DNA of 64,000 nucleotides from Diphasiastrum complanatum (lineage: Eukaryota; Streptophyta; Lycopodiopsida; Lycopodiales; Lycopodiaceae), in the NCBI GenBank assembly GCA_029204225.1, contig CM055099.1:42090597-42154596 (forward strand), given 5' to 3'. Below, one piece after another: positions 11,591 through 22,378 of this stretch (positions are counted from its first letter, which is position 1; every line of letters begins with the position of its first letter). Under the pieces are notes generated by a model. It was not told the DNA's origin. It searched no databases and was given only the letters and a program-made list of their open reading frames with translations. Position numbers and translations under genes: made by a program.

Positions 11591-12230
11591 GGTCAGGAAG
11601 AGAGACAGGGTGAGGTGCGTGGAAGGCAGGGTGAGGTGCGTGGTCGTGAAGAGAACTTGGTCTTGTGAGGAGTGCATGGAGAGCTGGGCTTGTGCAAATG
11701 GTGAGGAAGACTACGTGTGGGCTCGGGCTTGAAAGAAGAATGCGTATTGGCTCTCTTAGAATGGAGCTGTCAGGTCGTTCGGTTAAGTTCTGAGGAAGAG
11801 GTGTGTGTGGATGCAAGAGGAGTGCGTTGGCTCAGTCCAGTCAGATGAGGAGGTGTGTGGGCGGATATGTGGTTGGGGAACTGTATGGTTGCAAAACAAC
11901 AGTTGATGCCAAGGGATTTGGTGTTTTTTTGACTGAGTTGGATCAGAGTAGTTAATACACAATCGTAGAGATAGGATGACTCTGTCCAAGAACGGCCTTG
12001 TAATGTTGTTATTCAAGAACGTGGCAGATTGTAAGTATCATACTGCAGATGATGGCAAATCCAGATATGTATGATGTTGTTTATGGAGCTGATCATGAAA
12101 GAACATTGAAACATGGATAGATTGAAGATGTGCATGTGTTCAAGTGACAACTAGCGTCAAATGTTTAAAGATTCTACACTCTAGAATCTGTTACTAGGCT
12201 CATTTGGCATTATTTGGCTGTTTTCTTGTT
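11591..12230. other. Leader stretch of minus-strand gypsy, gene-less
   Basis: Non-coding sequence between the minisatellite and the LTR end. I could not identify a convincing primer-binding site. Nothing else is supported. Confidence 0.4.
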
Positions 12231-13245
12231 TGTTACAATGCCCAAGCTAGGCTAAAAGGGACAGATTCACGTTGTAGTATTTTGTTCTGTCTGTCAGAGG
12301 ACACCTCAGGGTCGTTCTTTTTGAAAGCACTCACGTTCAAATAGAGATGCTACAGCCCAAATGAACATTCAATAGTTTTTACAGCTTCCTACTCAAAAAA
12401 TGAACTGAATCAGATCCTACACATTACTAAAACTGAGCTACACCTGGATTATTCCACAAAGCTGAAACCAAAAATTAATCTACAACATTTTAGAAGTCCA
12501 AGAATCAAGAAACTAACCAGTCTTTTGATTCTTGGACATTCCAAAAACATCAAGAACAGGGATGTAAGGAGATATGCAAGAGCTACACCACAAACCCAGC
12601 CTATTTAGTTTACTTGAATGCTGATTTCTACCTTAATCCACAAACAAGAAATGAAAACTAATCCACTCTAGGAAAGCAGGAAATCTAATCCACTCTACAA
12701 TCCACAACCACACTCATAGGAGGGAAGGGCAAGATCATAAATGCATTCACTCAAGAAACAATCATGATCAAGGAGCTCAATGGATGCACCAAAACTCGTG
12801 GAGGCTCTTCTCATTTCAGCATGGAGTAGATACATTTCACAAAAAGCTCCTCTTCACAAAGCGGGAGTCTCTTAAATAAGCAAGAGAGCTCCTTAGATGG
12901 CATCCTAGTGGCATTTTCACATTACACAAATTACAAGTGGAATAATGCTCTCCACTAGAAGTCACCATCAGAAGGTGGCTCACTCTACTTTCTGTAAGAG
13001 GGGTCTACTTGCATTTATTACTTTAGCCTAGAAATACTAGTTCCTATATGGTCAATCCATCTTTCGGGATTCACCACGAGGCTTACATAGTTCTTGCTTG
13101 TCATTACTACTAGTACTCCTCGACTCTCATACTCGGCTCTCAGTCATTCGTCTCGTCTTCTCAAAGACCTCCTCGGTCTAAGGTGAGAGGTGCTCTTGGG
13201 TAGCTCCATCCGAGTATCTTGGGGATTCGTCAAAATCAGCCAACA
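12231..13245 (-). mobile_element. Gypsy 5' LTR, minus strand
   Basis: Reverse-complement homologue of the LTR at 5913-6879, sharing the TTATTTAAG promoter box (near 12871-12880), the GACCGAGGAGGTCT block and the start TGTTGGCTGATTTTG. It is the 5' LTR of the element whose gag lies to the left. The left end, at TGTTACAATG on the plus strand, is approximate. The right end at 13245 is set by the TG of the LTR start. Confidence 0.65.
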
Positions 13246-13966
13246 TTGTGTTTTTACACATGTTTTTGTGACAGGCAAAAAAGGCGACACTGCCTTACAA
13301 AATGCCAAAGGTGCTCTAGGAAACAAAGGCACCCTGTAAATCAAAGCCTATGGCATTTCATCAGAGTGACGCATTTTTTGCATCTTCACCAACGTTCACT
13401 TCAGCAAAGGCTGATGTCGCACCCTTTTCACGCTCACCCCATCAACTGTGCTAACAAACTTGACAATGACTGCAGCCACCCACGATCTCCTACAGACAAC
13501 ACATCCACTTTGTACTTTCTTCATCTGCACACTTGTAACATTGTGTATATATACTGAATACCATTTGCCTATTCAGATTGATTAAGCGATTGAAGACCAA
13601 GTGTGTGTAAATTTAGCATTAGAAGCTTATCAGAGATAGACAAAATAGATGCCTTGTGCATTGATTCTTTATTGTCAGTAATAGGTCTCATTCCTTAACA
13701 AATTGAATTAGCTTTGTAGAGCACGTGGTTTCGTCCGCTATTGACTTGTGCCCTACCACATTATTGACATGTATATTTTGCTATACTTAATTTGATAACA
13801 GCTCCTTTGTTCTGTGTTCAGATTTATGTCAATATTGCTATGCTTACTTTTCATTTTGTCTGAATTCCTAATTGCTCAATCTGGTAATCTGTTTTAGTGA
13901 GTTAATATTAGTCTAGCTATTGACAACTAATATTTAGTCTTGTCTTTCACGAATCATTTGCGACTG
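13246..13966 (+). other. Possible old gypsy LTR/leader, left host half
   Basis: A TATATATACTGAATA box at about 13543-13557 and a following R/U5-like stretch suggest an LTR, truncated on the left by the minus-strand gypsy. It becomes contiguous with 45540 onward once the copia array is removed, where a gypsy pol remnant follows in the same orientation. This assignment is inference from position. Confidence 0.35.
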
Positions 13967-13971
13967 ATTAT
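13967..13971. other. Target-site duplication ATTAT, left
   Basis: ATTAT directly precedes the first LTR and matches the five bases directly after the last LTR at 45535-45539. This is the 5-bp duplication typical of copia integrases. Confidence 0.88.
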
Positions 13972-14627
13972 TGTGAAAATTGTCAACATTTCCTAGCTAG
14001 TTTGAGGCCTAAATTGGCTAAAATTGTAAATAGTTTTGGTTCTGGAGTTTCACACGTGTGAACCAGGCCACAATGTTTTTATTTACTGTATTTTTTCAGT
14101 ATGATGAAGTGTCAAACTTCATACCCTTCAAAATGAGACCATTTTGATGTATTTTGGTCATATAAGCCATTTTTAGCTATTTTTCCTATATAGGGAATAT
14201 CTAGGGTCAAGTACCTTCTAGAGAGAGGAGAGAGAGTCATCTTCCTCATCCATAAATAGTAGGGAAGTCGTGGAGAACAGGTTGGAGAAACCTTTTGTAT
14301 GCTTCATTGAGATCAATAGATCATTGTCATTGTTTCTTCCTCCATTGAGAGCATTGTTGTGTGTATTGTCTTCAAGCTATTGTGTATGATCTTAGGTGCT
14401 TTCCAAAAGTGGTAGGCTGATGTATTATGGACTGTATAATGCTATTTTGGGCCGCACTTGATGTTTATGGAAGTTTCCATTTGTGATAAATGTATTTTTG
14501 ATCAAGTTCTTTGCATTCTAGGTAGCATAGAATGTGTTGCCAATTCCTAGCTTATGTAGTTTGGAGTGCAAGCATTCAAGCCAATGATCTTGGAGTTTAG
14601 ATCCACTTAGGATCTGTATTTTTCACA
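13972..14627 (+). mobile_element. Copia copy 1, 5' LTR (656 bp)
   Basis: TGTGAAAA...TTTTCACA, with 8-bp terminal inverted ends. It contains a perfect 14-bp palindrome TTCACACGTGTGAA (14049-14062, G-box/ABRE-like core ACACGTGT) and a TATATAG box at 14187-14193. By eye it is identical to the 3' LTRs of copies 1 and 3. It differs from the 5' LTRs of copies 2 and 3 at offsets near 140, 303 and 521. Confidence 0.95.
14187..14193 (+). promoter_or_regulatory. TATA box of copia LTR
   Basis: TATATAG in the middle of the LTR, a likely promoter defining the U3/R border. The same box occurs in all six LTRs of the array. Confidence 0.55.
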
Positions 14628-14639
14628 TGGTATCAGAGC
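14628..14639 (+). other. Primer-binding site, copy 1
   Basis: TGGTATCAGAGC abuts the LTR and is complementary to the 3' end of plant initiator tRNA-Met, the usual copia primer. Confidence 0.93.
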
Positions 14640-15800
14640 TGGTTGGCTTCTATTTACAGTAAGTATTCCATTTTTGGTGATATTTGGATGTTTGATCAAG
14701 TTCTAGCATGATTTTGCATTGCTTTGTTGATCAAATCTTACTAACCTTTGTTTTGTGAGTTGAACTTGTGGATCAAAAGCATATTTCAGGTCTATTGAAG
14801 ATCAGAGGCTGAAAAGAAACTATTTTGGATCAGATCATAACACCTAATCATTTGTTATTGTGAGGCTTGTGCATATTCAATACTAACAATGTTCTTTTCA
14901 ATCCTATTGTTGACAATCTCCATTCTTGGATGAACACTCTCCTTAAGTGGATGAAACTTCTCCTTAAGTGGATGACAAATGCTCTTTTGAGTGAGTTGTA
15001 ATTCTCCTAAAGGCTGAGCAAAGCTCCCATTTGGATGAAAGATCCCCTTTTTTGGGTGAACATATTGTAAGCTCCATTGTGAAGAGCATATTGTAAAGAT
15101 TGTCATCAATTTTGGCATAATTTTTTGGTGTACTTTGTTGAGCATGTAAGTAACTCTCCTTATGTAATTTGATTGGAGCATTTGCTGGAAGGTGTTAACC
15201 ATTATGCAAGTGTGTTTTCAGGTTCTTAACAGGTTGAGGAACATTCTCATGTGAAGTGATCTTAGATCTACATCTAAACACCAAGATTTGACAAGATAGT
15301 GAAGCTAGTCTTGTGATTCACTAAGTGTGCTCATTCATTCACCTCTAAATCTTGTATTTATCACTTGCTGGAGTTTATAAACTTTTAGAAGTGTGGTTTA
15401 CATGTGGTTTTACAGGTTGAATCAATATCTTAGTGTGTTGATCATATGTTGATCAAGTTTGTTCATTACTAGGTAATCTTGGCATCCTAGTTTTGGGTAT
15501 TTTCTAAGAATGCAAGTAACTCTTCACACCATAACTTGATTTGGTCACTTGCTGGAAAGTTTGAGAGCTTAAGCAAGAGTGTGTTCAGGTTGGTTTGATT
15601 TTGTAATCCATTCTTAGTGTGTGCAAAGTGTTGCATGTGTTTCAATCTTCCTTTCTATGCTTGGAAACCATCTAGGTTCAAGATAGAAGTGTTTTAGGGT
15701 CCTAAATCTTCATAGATCTCTTTATCTATCATTTGTTGAGAGAAAAGTGAGTGCTAAGTGCTTTAGGACAAAACCTAAAAGTTGAAGAAACATTAGAATC
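14640..15800 (+). other. Copia leader, copy 1, with degenerate repeats
   Basis: A 1.16-kb untranslated leader. A strong 5' splice-site-like ACAGTAAGTAT (GT at 14659) lies just after the primer site. Three related modules carry CTTGCTGGA followed by acceptor-like ends TTTTCAG (15221), TTTACAG (15415) and GTTCAG (15588), each followed by GTT. Blocks built on TTAAGTGGATGA repeat near 14930-14990. A leader intron is possible but unproven. Confidence 0.6.
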
Positions 15801-18800
15801 ATGGCTTCCAATGGTGGGATCATGCTAGAGTCTAGTGAAAGGTTGAGTTCATCAAACTACTCTACTTGGAAAGTGAGGATGGAGTCCTTACTTGAGTTGA
15901 ATGAACTCATGGACATAGTTGCAGAAATTGAAGAGAGACCTCTCACACTTCAAGAGCAACAAAGGTTTGATAAGAAGGCCAAAAGGGCTCTTCATATCAT
16001 TAAAATGAATGTTACAAATGAACTTCTCAAGGAAGTTGGAAAGTGTCAAAGTGCAAGTGAGGCATGGAATGCCTTAAAGAAGCTCTTTGAATCAAAGTCC
16101 ACATCTAGGGTATTGACCCTAAGGAGACAAATATTTTCTAGTAGACAAAGAGAGGGTGAAAGTGCTCATGCATTTATCTTGAGAGTTAAGTCCCTAAGTG
16201 ATGATTTAGCATGCATTGATGAGAACATAAAAGATGGTGAAATAGTCCAAGTTATGTTGAATGGTTTGCTAAATGAACATGCTAACCTTGTGCAAAGTTT
16301 TGCCATTCAAAGAGTCTTTCCAAGTGTGGTTGACTTGCAAGAAATCTTATTGGATGAAGAACATAGGTTGCAATCAAAGCTTGATGGTGCATCCTTGCAA
16401 GGTGGAGGTGAAGAGGCTTTCTTCACAAAAGGCAAATTCAAGGGCAAAGGTAAAGGCAAAGGGAAATGGTCCAAAGGTGGTAACTTTGATCATGATGATC
16501 ACTCTTCCTCTTCCTCTTCTACTAAGAACAATAAGTCAAAGTTCAAGTGCTTTTATTGTGGGATAAAAGGTCATTTTGCAAATGAATGTTATAAGAAGAA
16601 AAGAGAGCAAGGAGAGAGGCAAGGAAATCTTACAATAGATGAGGAAGAACATAACACATGTGAATCACTTGTTATGACTTCAAGTTTGTTAGCCAACATA
16701 GATGATAATGATCCTTGGTGGATTGATAGTGGAGCCTCATCTCACATGACAAGACATAAGGAATACTTTACATCCTTATTGTCTTATGAGGGAGAAGGTA
16801 ACATCATCTACACTGCAAATGATGGTCAATGTGACATCAAAGGCATAGGCACTATTCCTATTTCCCTTTCAACAAATAGGAAAGCAAATCTTGAAAATGT
16901 TTTGTACATTCCTTCAATCACTAAGAATTTGCTTAGTGTAAGTCAAATGATTGACAAAGGACTTGATGTGGAGTTCATTGGAGATGCATGTTTGATAAGT
17001 AAATGTGGATCCTTGATTGCTCAAGGTAGGAGGCATGGTAAACTTTTCAAGCTTGATGCATGTGTGATCTCTAATCATGAAGGATGTATGGCTAGGGAGC
17101 AATTGACAAACCAAGAAGTTTGGCACAAGAGGTTGGGCCATCCCAACTTCAAATCTTTGGAGGTAATGGCAAAGAAAGAGCTTGTTCTTGGTCTCCCTAA
17201 AAGTCTTGTTGCAAACAATAGTGTTTGTGAACATTGTGCCTTGTCCAAATCTCATAGACTTGCTTATTCTAGATCTACTTCTAGATCTAAAGAAGCTTTT
17301 CAACTTGTGCATTCTGATATTCATTCTTCTAGTACAACTAGCAATGGTGGGGCAAAGATGTATGCAACTTTCATTGATGACTTTAGTAGGTATACTTGGA
17401 TCTATCTTCTTAAAAGTAAGGATGAAGTGTTTGCTGCATTTGTCAAGTTCAAGAATGAAATGGAAAACCAATTCAATACAAAGATCAAATGCTTAAGATC
17501 TGATAATGGAGGGGAATACACCTCAAATAGGTTCAAAGACTTTTGTATAGCACATGGGATTAAGAGGGAGATGTCTAGTCCTAGGACTCCACAACAGAAT
17601 GGAGTGGCCGAGAGGAAGAATAGAACCCTTTGTGAATGTGCCAAGGCAATGAGACTACATGCTAATCTTGCTAAGTCTTTTTGGGGGGAAGCTTTAGCAT
17701 GTGCTAACTATCTATGTAATAGATGGACAAGTGCTCCTTGGATGGTAAAACTCCTCATGAGGTTCTTTATGGTAGAAGGCCGAGTGTCAAGCATTGTAGG
17801 ATCTTTGGATGTACATGTTTTGTCAATATCACACTTGATGATAGAACTAAAGAAGATCCTTCATCAAAGAAGGGTGTGTTTGTTGGCTATAGTGAAGTAA
17901 GCAAGGCTTACAAAGTGTACATTCCTTCTACAAAGAAAGTTGTCATAAGTAGGGATGTCATCTTTCATGAAGAGAATGTTTCCAATGTTGTTGATGTTGA
18001 TGTTGATGTGCCTACTAATCATCATGATGTGCAAGATGTCTTGGATGAAGATGGAGATGCCACTCCAAAGCAAACTTCAAGGAAGACTCAAAGGCAAAGG
18101 GCTAAGCCATCAAGGCTAACCTATGATGAAAAAGGAAAGCAAGTGGTGGACAACTCTAACTTTGCTTTTCTTACCTCTTTTGATGAACCAACTTGTGTAG
18201 GTGAAGCAATTCAAAAGAAGGAATGGATCCAAGCCATGGATCATGAGCATCAAGCACTCATCAAAAGCAACACATGGAGGTTGGTAAAGCTTCCAAAGGA
18301 CAAGAAGGCAATTGGTTGTAAGTGGATCTTCAAGATCAAGACAAATCAAGATGGATCAATCAACAAGTACAAGGCAAGGTTGGTGGCAAAGGGGTATGCT
18401 CAAGAATATGGTATTGACTATGATGAGACCTTTGCACCCGTGGCAAAGATGGTAACTATTCGAATCCTAATCTCTCTTGCAACTCTTTATGATTGGGATA
18501 TGTGGCAAATGGATGTTACTAATGCCTTCTTGAATGGTGATCTTGAAGAAGATATTTACATGGAGCAACCCGAGGGCTATGTTTCACATGATGAGCCTAA
18601 TCATGTGTGCTATCTCCAAAAGAGTTTGTATGGGCTAAAGCAAGCACCAAGGAGTTGGTATGCTAAGCTCAATTCCTTCTTACTTTCTCAAAACTTTGTT
18701 ATGAGTGAGTATGATCATTCTCTCTACTTTAGATTGAATGAAAATGATATCACTTTACTTTTGATCTATGTTGATGACATTATCTTAAGTGGTGGTAACA

Positions 18801-19753
18801 TTTTAGATATAGATGAAATCAAGATGGCACTCAAAAGAGAGTTTGAAATTCAAGATCTTGGTAAACTTCATTATATCTTAGGAATAGAGATTATTAGAAC
18901 TTCTAAATCTACATTCATATGTCAAGAAAAGTATGTTAACTCTATTCTAAAAAGGTTTCATATGGAAGATTGTAAAGTTGTTTCTACTCCTATGGAATCA
19001 AATGTAAAGCTAACTACAAGAAGTAATGAAAGATCCTTCAAGGACATTACTCTCTATAGAAAGCTAATAGGATCTCTTATATGGTTAACCATCACAAGAC
19101 CTGATCTAAGCTTTGTGGTTGGTAAACTAAGTCAATTTATGCAAGATCCTAGTGAGGCTCATTGGAAGCTAGGAAAGAGAGTACTTAGATACATCTCGGG
19201 ATCTAGAGATTTTGGCATCTTGTATGGAGGTACTACACCTAACCTTTGTGGATTTTCAGATTCAGATTTTGCAGGTGATAAAATGGATAGGAAGTCAACA
19301 AGTGCCTTTGCAATCTATCTTGGAGATGGAGTGGTCTCATGGCTATCAAAGAAGCAACCAACTATCTCTCTATCTTCCACCGAAGCCGAGTACAAGGCAT
19401 TAACAACATGCACCAAGGAGATTCTTTGGATCAAGAGGATGTTATTGGATCTTCACTTGCTGGAACCAGAGAAGACTCCAATCATACTTTGTGATAACCT
19501 TTCAGCCCAAAGCTTGGCAAGCAATCCTGTTTTTCATGCAAGGAGCAAGCACATTGAGATTGCTCACCATTTTGTGAGAGATCAAGTCATTGCCAAAGAG
19601 GTGGAGCTTCAACATGTCTCTTCAAAGGAGTGTGTGGCTGATATCTTCACCAAACCATTGGGAAAGGACCTATATTTAATGCATAGATCTAATCTTGGAA
19701 TGTGCTCAAAGACTATGTTGAAACTAGCATCCAATGTTGAAGAGGGAGTGTGA
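15801..19753 (+). pseudogene. Copia Gag-Pol, copy 1 (one-base frameshift)
   Basis: Same polyprotein as copy 2: Gag, CCHC knuckle (CFYCGIKGHFANEC), protease WIDSGASSH, integrase, RT with YVDD, RNase H. One T is missing near 17735 (TGCTCC where copies 2 and 3 have TGCTTCC), after the integrase catalytic core. The first frame therefore ends at 17900 after 699 residues, and RT/RNase H continue in the second frame to 19753. A Phe replaces Leu near 16314. Apart from the lesion the sequence is almost identical to copy 2, so inactivation is recent. The final stop lies inside the 3' LTR. Confidence 0.95.
19739..19748 (+). other. Polypurine tract, copy 1
   Basis: GAAGAGGGAG directly precedes the 3' LTR. 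It also encodes the last residues of Pol. Confidence 0.8.
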
Positions 19754-20404
19754 AAATTGTCAACATTTCCTAGCTAGTTTGAGGCCTAAATTGGCTAAAA
19801 TTGTAAATAGTTTTGGTTCTGGAGTTTCACACGTGTGAACCAGGCCACAATGTTTTTATTTACTGTATTTTTTCAGTATGATGAAGTGTCAAACTTCATA
19901 CCCTTCAAAATGAGACCATTTTGATGTATTTTGGTCATATAAGCCATTTTTAGCTATTTTTCCTATATAGGGAATATCTAGGGTCAAGTACCTTCTAGAG
20001 AGAGGAGAGAGAGTCATCTTCCTCATCCATAAATAGTAGGGAAGTCGTGGAGAACAGGTTGGAGAAACCTTTTGTATGCTTCATTGAGATCAATAGATCA
20101 TTGTCATTGTTTCTTCCTCCATTGAGAGCATTGTTGTGTGTATTGTCTTCAAGCTATTGTGTATGATCTTAGGTGCTTTCCAAAAGTGGTAGGCTGATGT
20201 ATTATGGACTGTATAATGCTATTTTGGGCCGCACTTGATGTTTATGGAAGTTTCCATTTGTGATAAATGTATTTTTGATCAAGTTCTTTGCATTCTAGGT
20301 AGCATAGAATGTGTTGCCAATTCCTAGCTTATGTAGTTTGGAGTGCAAGCATTCAAGCCAATGATCTTGGAGTTTAGATCCACTTAGGATCTGTATTTTT
20401 CACA
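19749..20404 (+). mobile_element. Copia copy 1, 3' LTR (656 bp)
   Basis: Same haplotype as the 5' LTR of copy 1, TGTGAAAA...TTTTCACA. It is followed by ATAGG, not by the ATTAT that precedes the 5' LTR, so this element is chimaeric or rearranged. Confidence 0.95.
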
Positions 20405-21776
20405 ATAGGTGCCTTCTAGCCTTAGTTAGGCCCAAAACCATTTTTGCCTTGCAAAATTGAACTGGTTCTTCAATGTGAAGTTTCTTGATGAAGAATTGCA
20501 TTTCATGCACTTCGGGTCCAATCTCCATCTCAAAATGAAGATTTTAAAGAAATCGAAGGCCCAATGGCCCTTCAGACCCCTTCAACCTTTCATGGATCCC
20601 TTCACTTGCCATCTAATGGCTTACCCACATCGAATGGATCACATTGGTATTCAATAGCCCGATCATGACCATCCATCCTTTTGGGACCTCATCCAACGAT
20701 GCCTATGCCATCTGCGTGCCTAATGCCTTTCATGCAGCCACTATTCACTTTAGCATGCTTTGGCCTGGCGTGAGTGAGGGCATGCGTTGGCCCGCAGCCC
20801 CTCTTGCCTTCTTTTTTGACTTCTCTCTTCTTGAAAGCTGCAAGAAATAAGCCACTTGGAAATGTGCTTCATTTTCACAAATATCAACTCCTCTGTTCCA
20901 TGGCCATCAGCGGCCCTTTGACATCCTCCAATATATACTAGGGTGACCTACTGTGTAAATGTGCTCTACATGAAAAGATTTATCTCTTCCCTGCTAGAAA
21001 CCCTAGTCTTTAAAAAAATGGTTGTCTCAAAGAGCTGACTATTGCACATCCAAATTTCCATGGCTGGCCACGGCCATCTAGCCTCAGTTCAATCATGCTT
21101 GGGTGCCAATCCCTAGCCACTAATAGCTCCAAAACTGGGGTTGTGTGGAGAAAGATCCACCATTTTTCACTTCCAAACCCTAGTTGTCCTTTCTCTTCCA
21201 TAGCTGAGAAGATGGACAATTGCTCCTTCTGTGCTTCATGGATGACTCTATCCTTTTGAGATAAGCTTGGCCAAAGTAGAATGATTTTGGATAAAATTTT
21301 ACAGTGCCCAATTCTGTCAAGTACAGAGAAAGATCCGTGACTTTCCGTTTTTCTTCAACTAGGCTACCTTTTGGCAATTGACAAAACTGCTCCTTTCTCC
21401 TCACACTATAAATGGATTTCAAAATCCTCTCAGCCCAGAGTTGCCACTACCTTGCTCCACCTTTTGATCTACTTCACTCAGTAGTTGAAGGACTACCGAA
21501 GAAGTTCTAGCCAATTTTCTGTCACAACCGTTTTCTGAAGCAACCCACCGTTTTGAGAAATTTCTTCATGAATTCTCCACGCAATCCACCTACGACGATC
21601 GTTCTGATCTTCCCCGAAGCTCCAATTGAAGGAACTTTGCTGTCTCTAGCCATACGGACTACCGATACCCCCCTGTACGAGGTCCTCTCTCCTGAGACAC
21701 TTTGAGTGTTATTTTTCCTAGTGAAAGACACTATCCCATAGCTTCACCAGATCATACATTCCTGAATTACTCTAAC

Positions 21777-21788
21777 GCTTTGATATCA
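21777..21788 (-). other. Possible copia primer-binding site in spacer 1
   Basis: The minus strand reads TGATATCAAAGC, matching 10 of 12 bases of the initiator tRNA-Met site, preceded by a TTTCAAC LTR-end-like sequence. It may mark an old minus-strand LTR to its right. No pol is found to support it. The same site lies in spacer 2. Confidence 0.3.
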
Positions 21789-22352
21789 AGTTGAAATTTT
21801 GATAGGATCTAGTGCAGTATGCAAATCACATCACACAATCACCATAGCCACTCCTCACAAGCTCTCATAGACAACACAACAAAAGTTAATGATTACAAAG
21901 AGAAAACTGTACATATAGCAAAAGCTCCAACATGCATGGGCTCGACAAGTGTCAACTCACTGAAATAGGGACTTGTCTAACCAATAGGCCCAACATGGGC
22001 TAAAAGACTGACAAACTCAAGACATGCCCTTGAGTATAGCAAGTGCCGTAAAAAATATATTGTACAGGCTAATTTCTCTACGTGTGGCTACTCGGCTAAT
22101 CCAAGTAGCCGTCTACGGGATCAGTGCCCGATCAATATATCCTAACGGGTCACGTCCCAATCACAACCATATACAGTAAACCAAATAAACTGTACAATAA
22201 TTACATCATCATATTTAGAGCTTATACTAATGAATCCGATTAGAATTGATTTCTAACTAATTTCATATTTAGTTGCAGTGGCAGAGTGTTCTCCACCCAA
22301 GCTACTTCCAACTGGAGAAATGGACTTAGAAATCATAGATTAGCATGACTCA

Positions 22353-22378
22353 CAACTTGAGAAATGATTCTCAAGTTG
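22353..22378. repeat. Perfect inverted repeat in spacer
   Basis: Arms CAACTTGAGAA and TTCTCAAGTTG (11 bp) with a 4-base loop ATGA; the same hairpin is in spacer 2 near 34918-34943. Function unknown. Confidence 0.7.
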
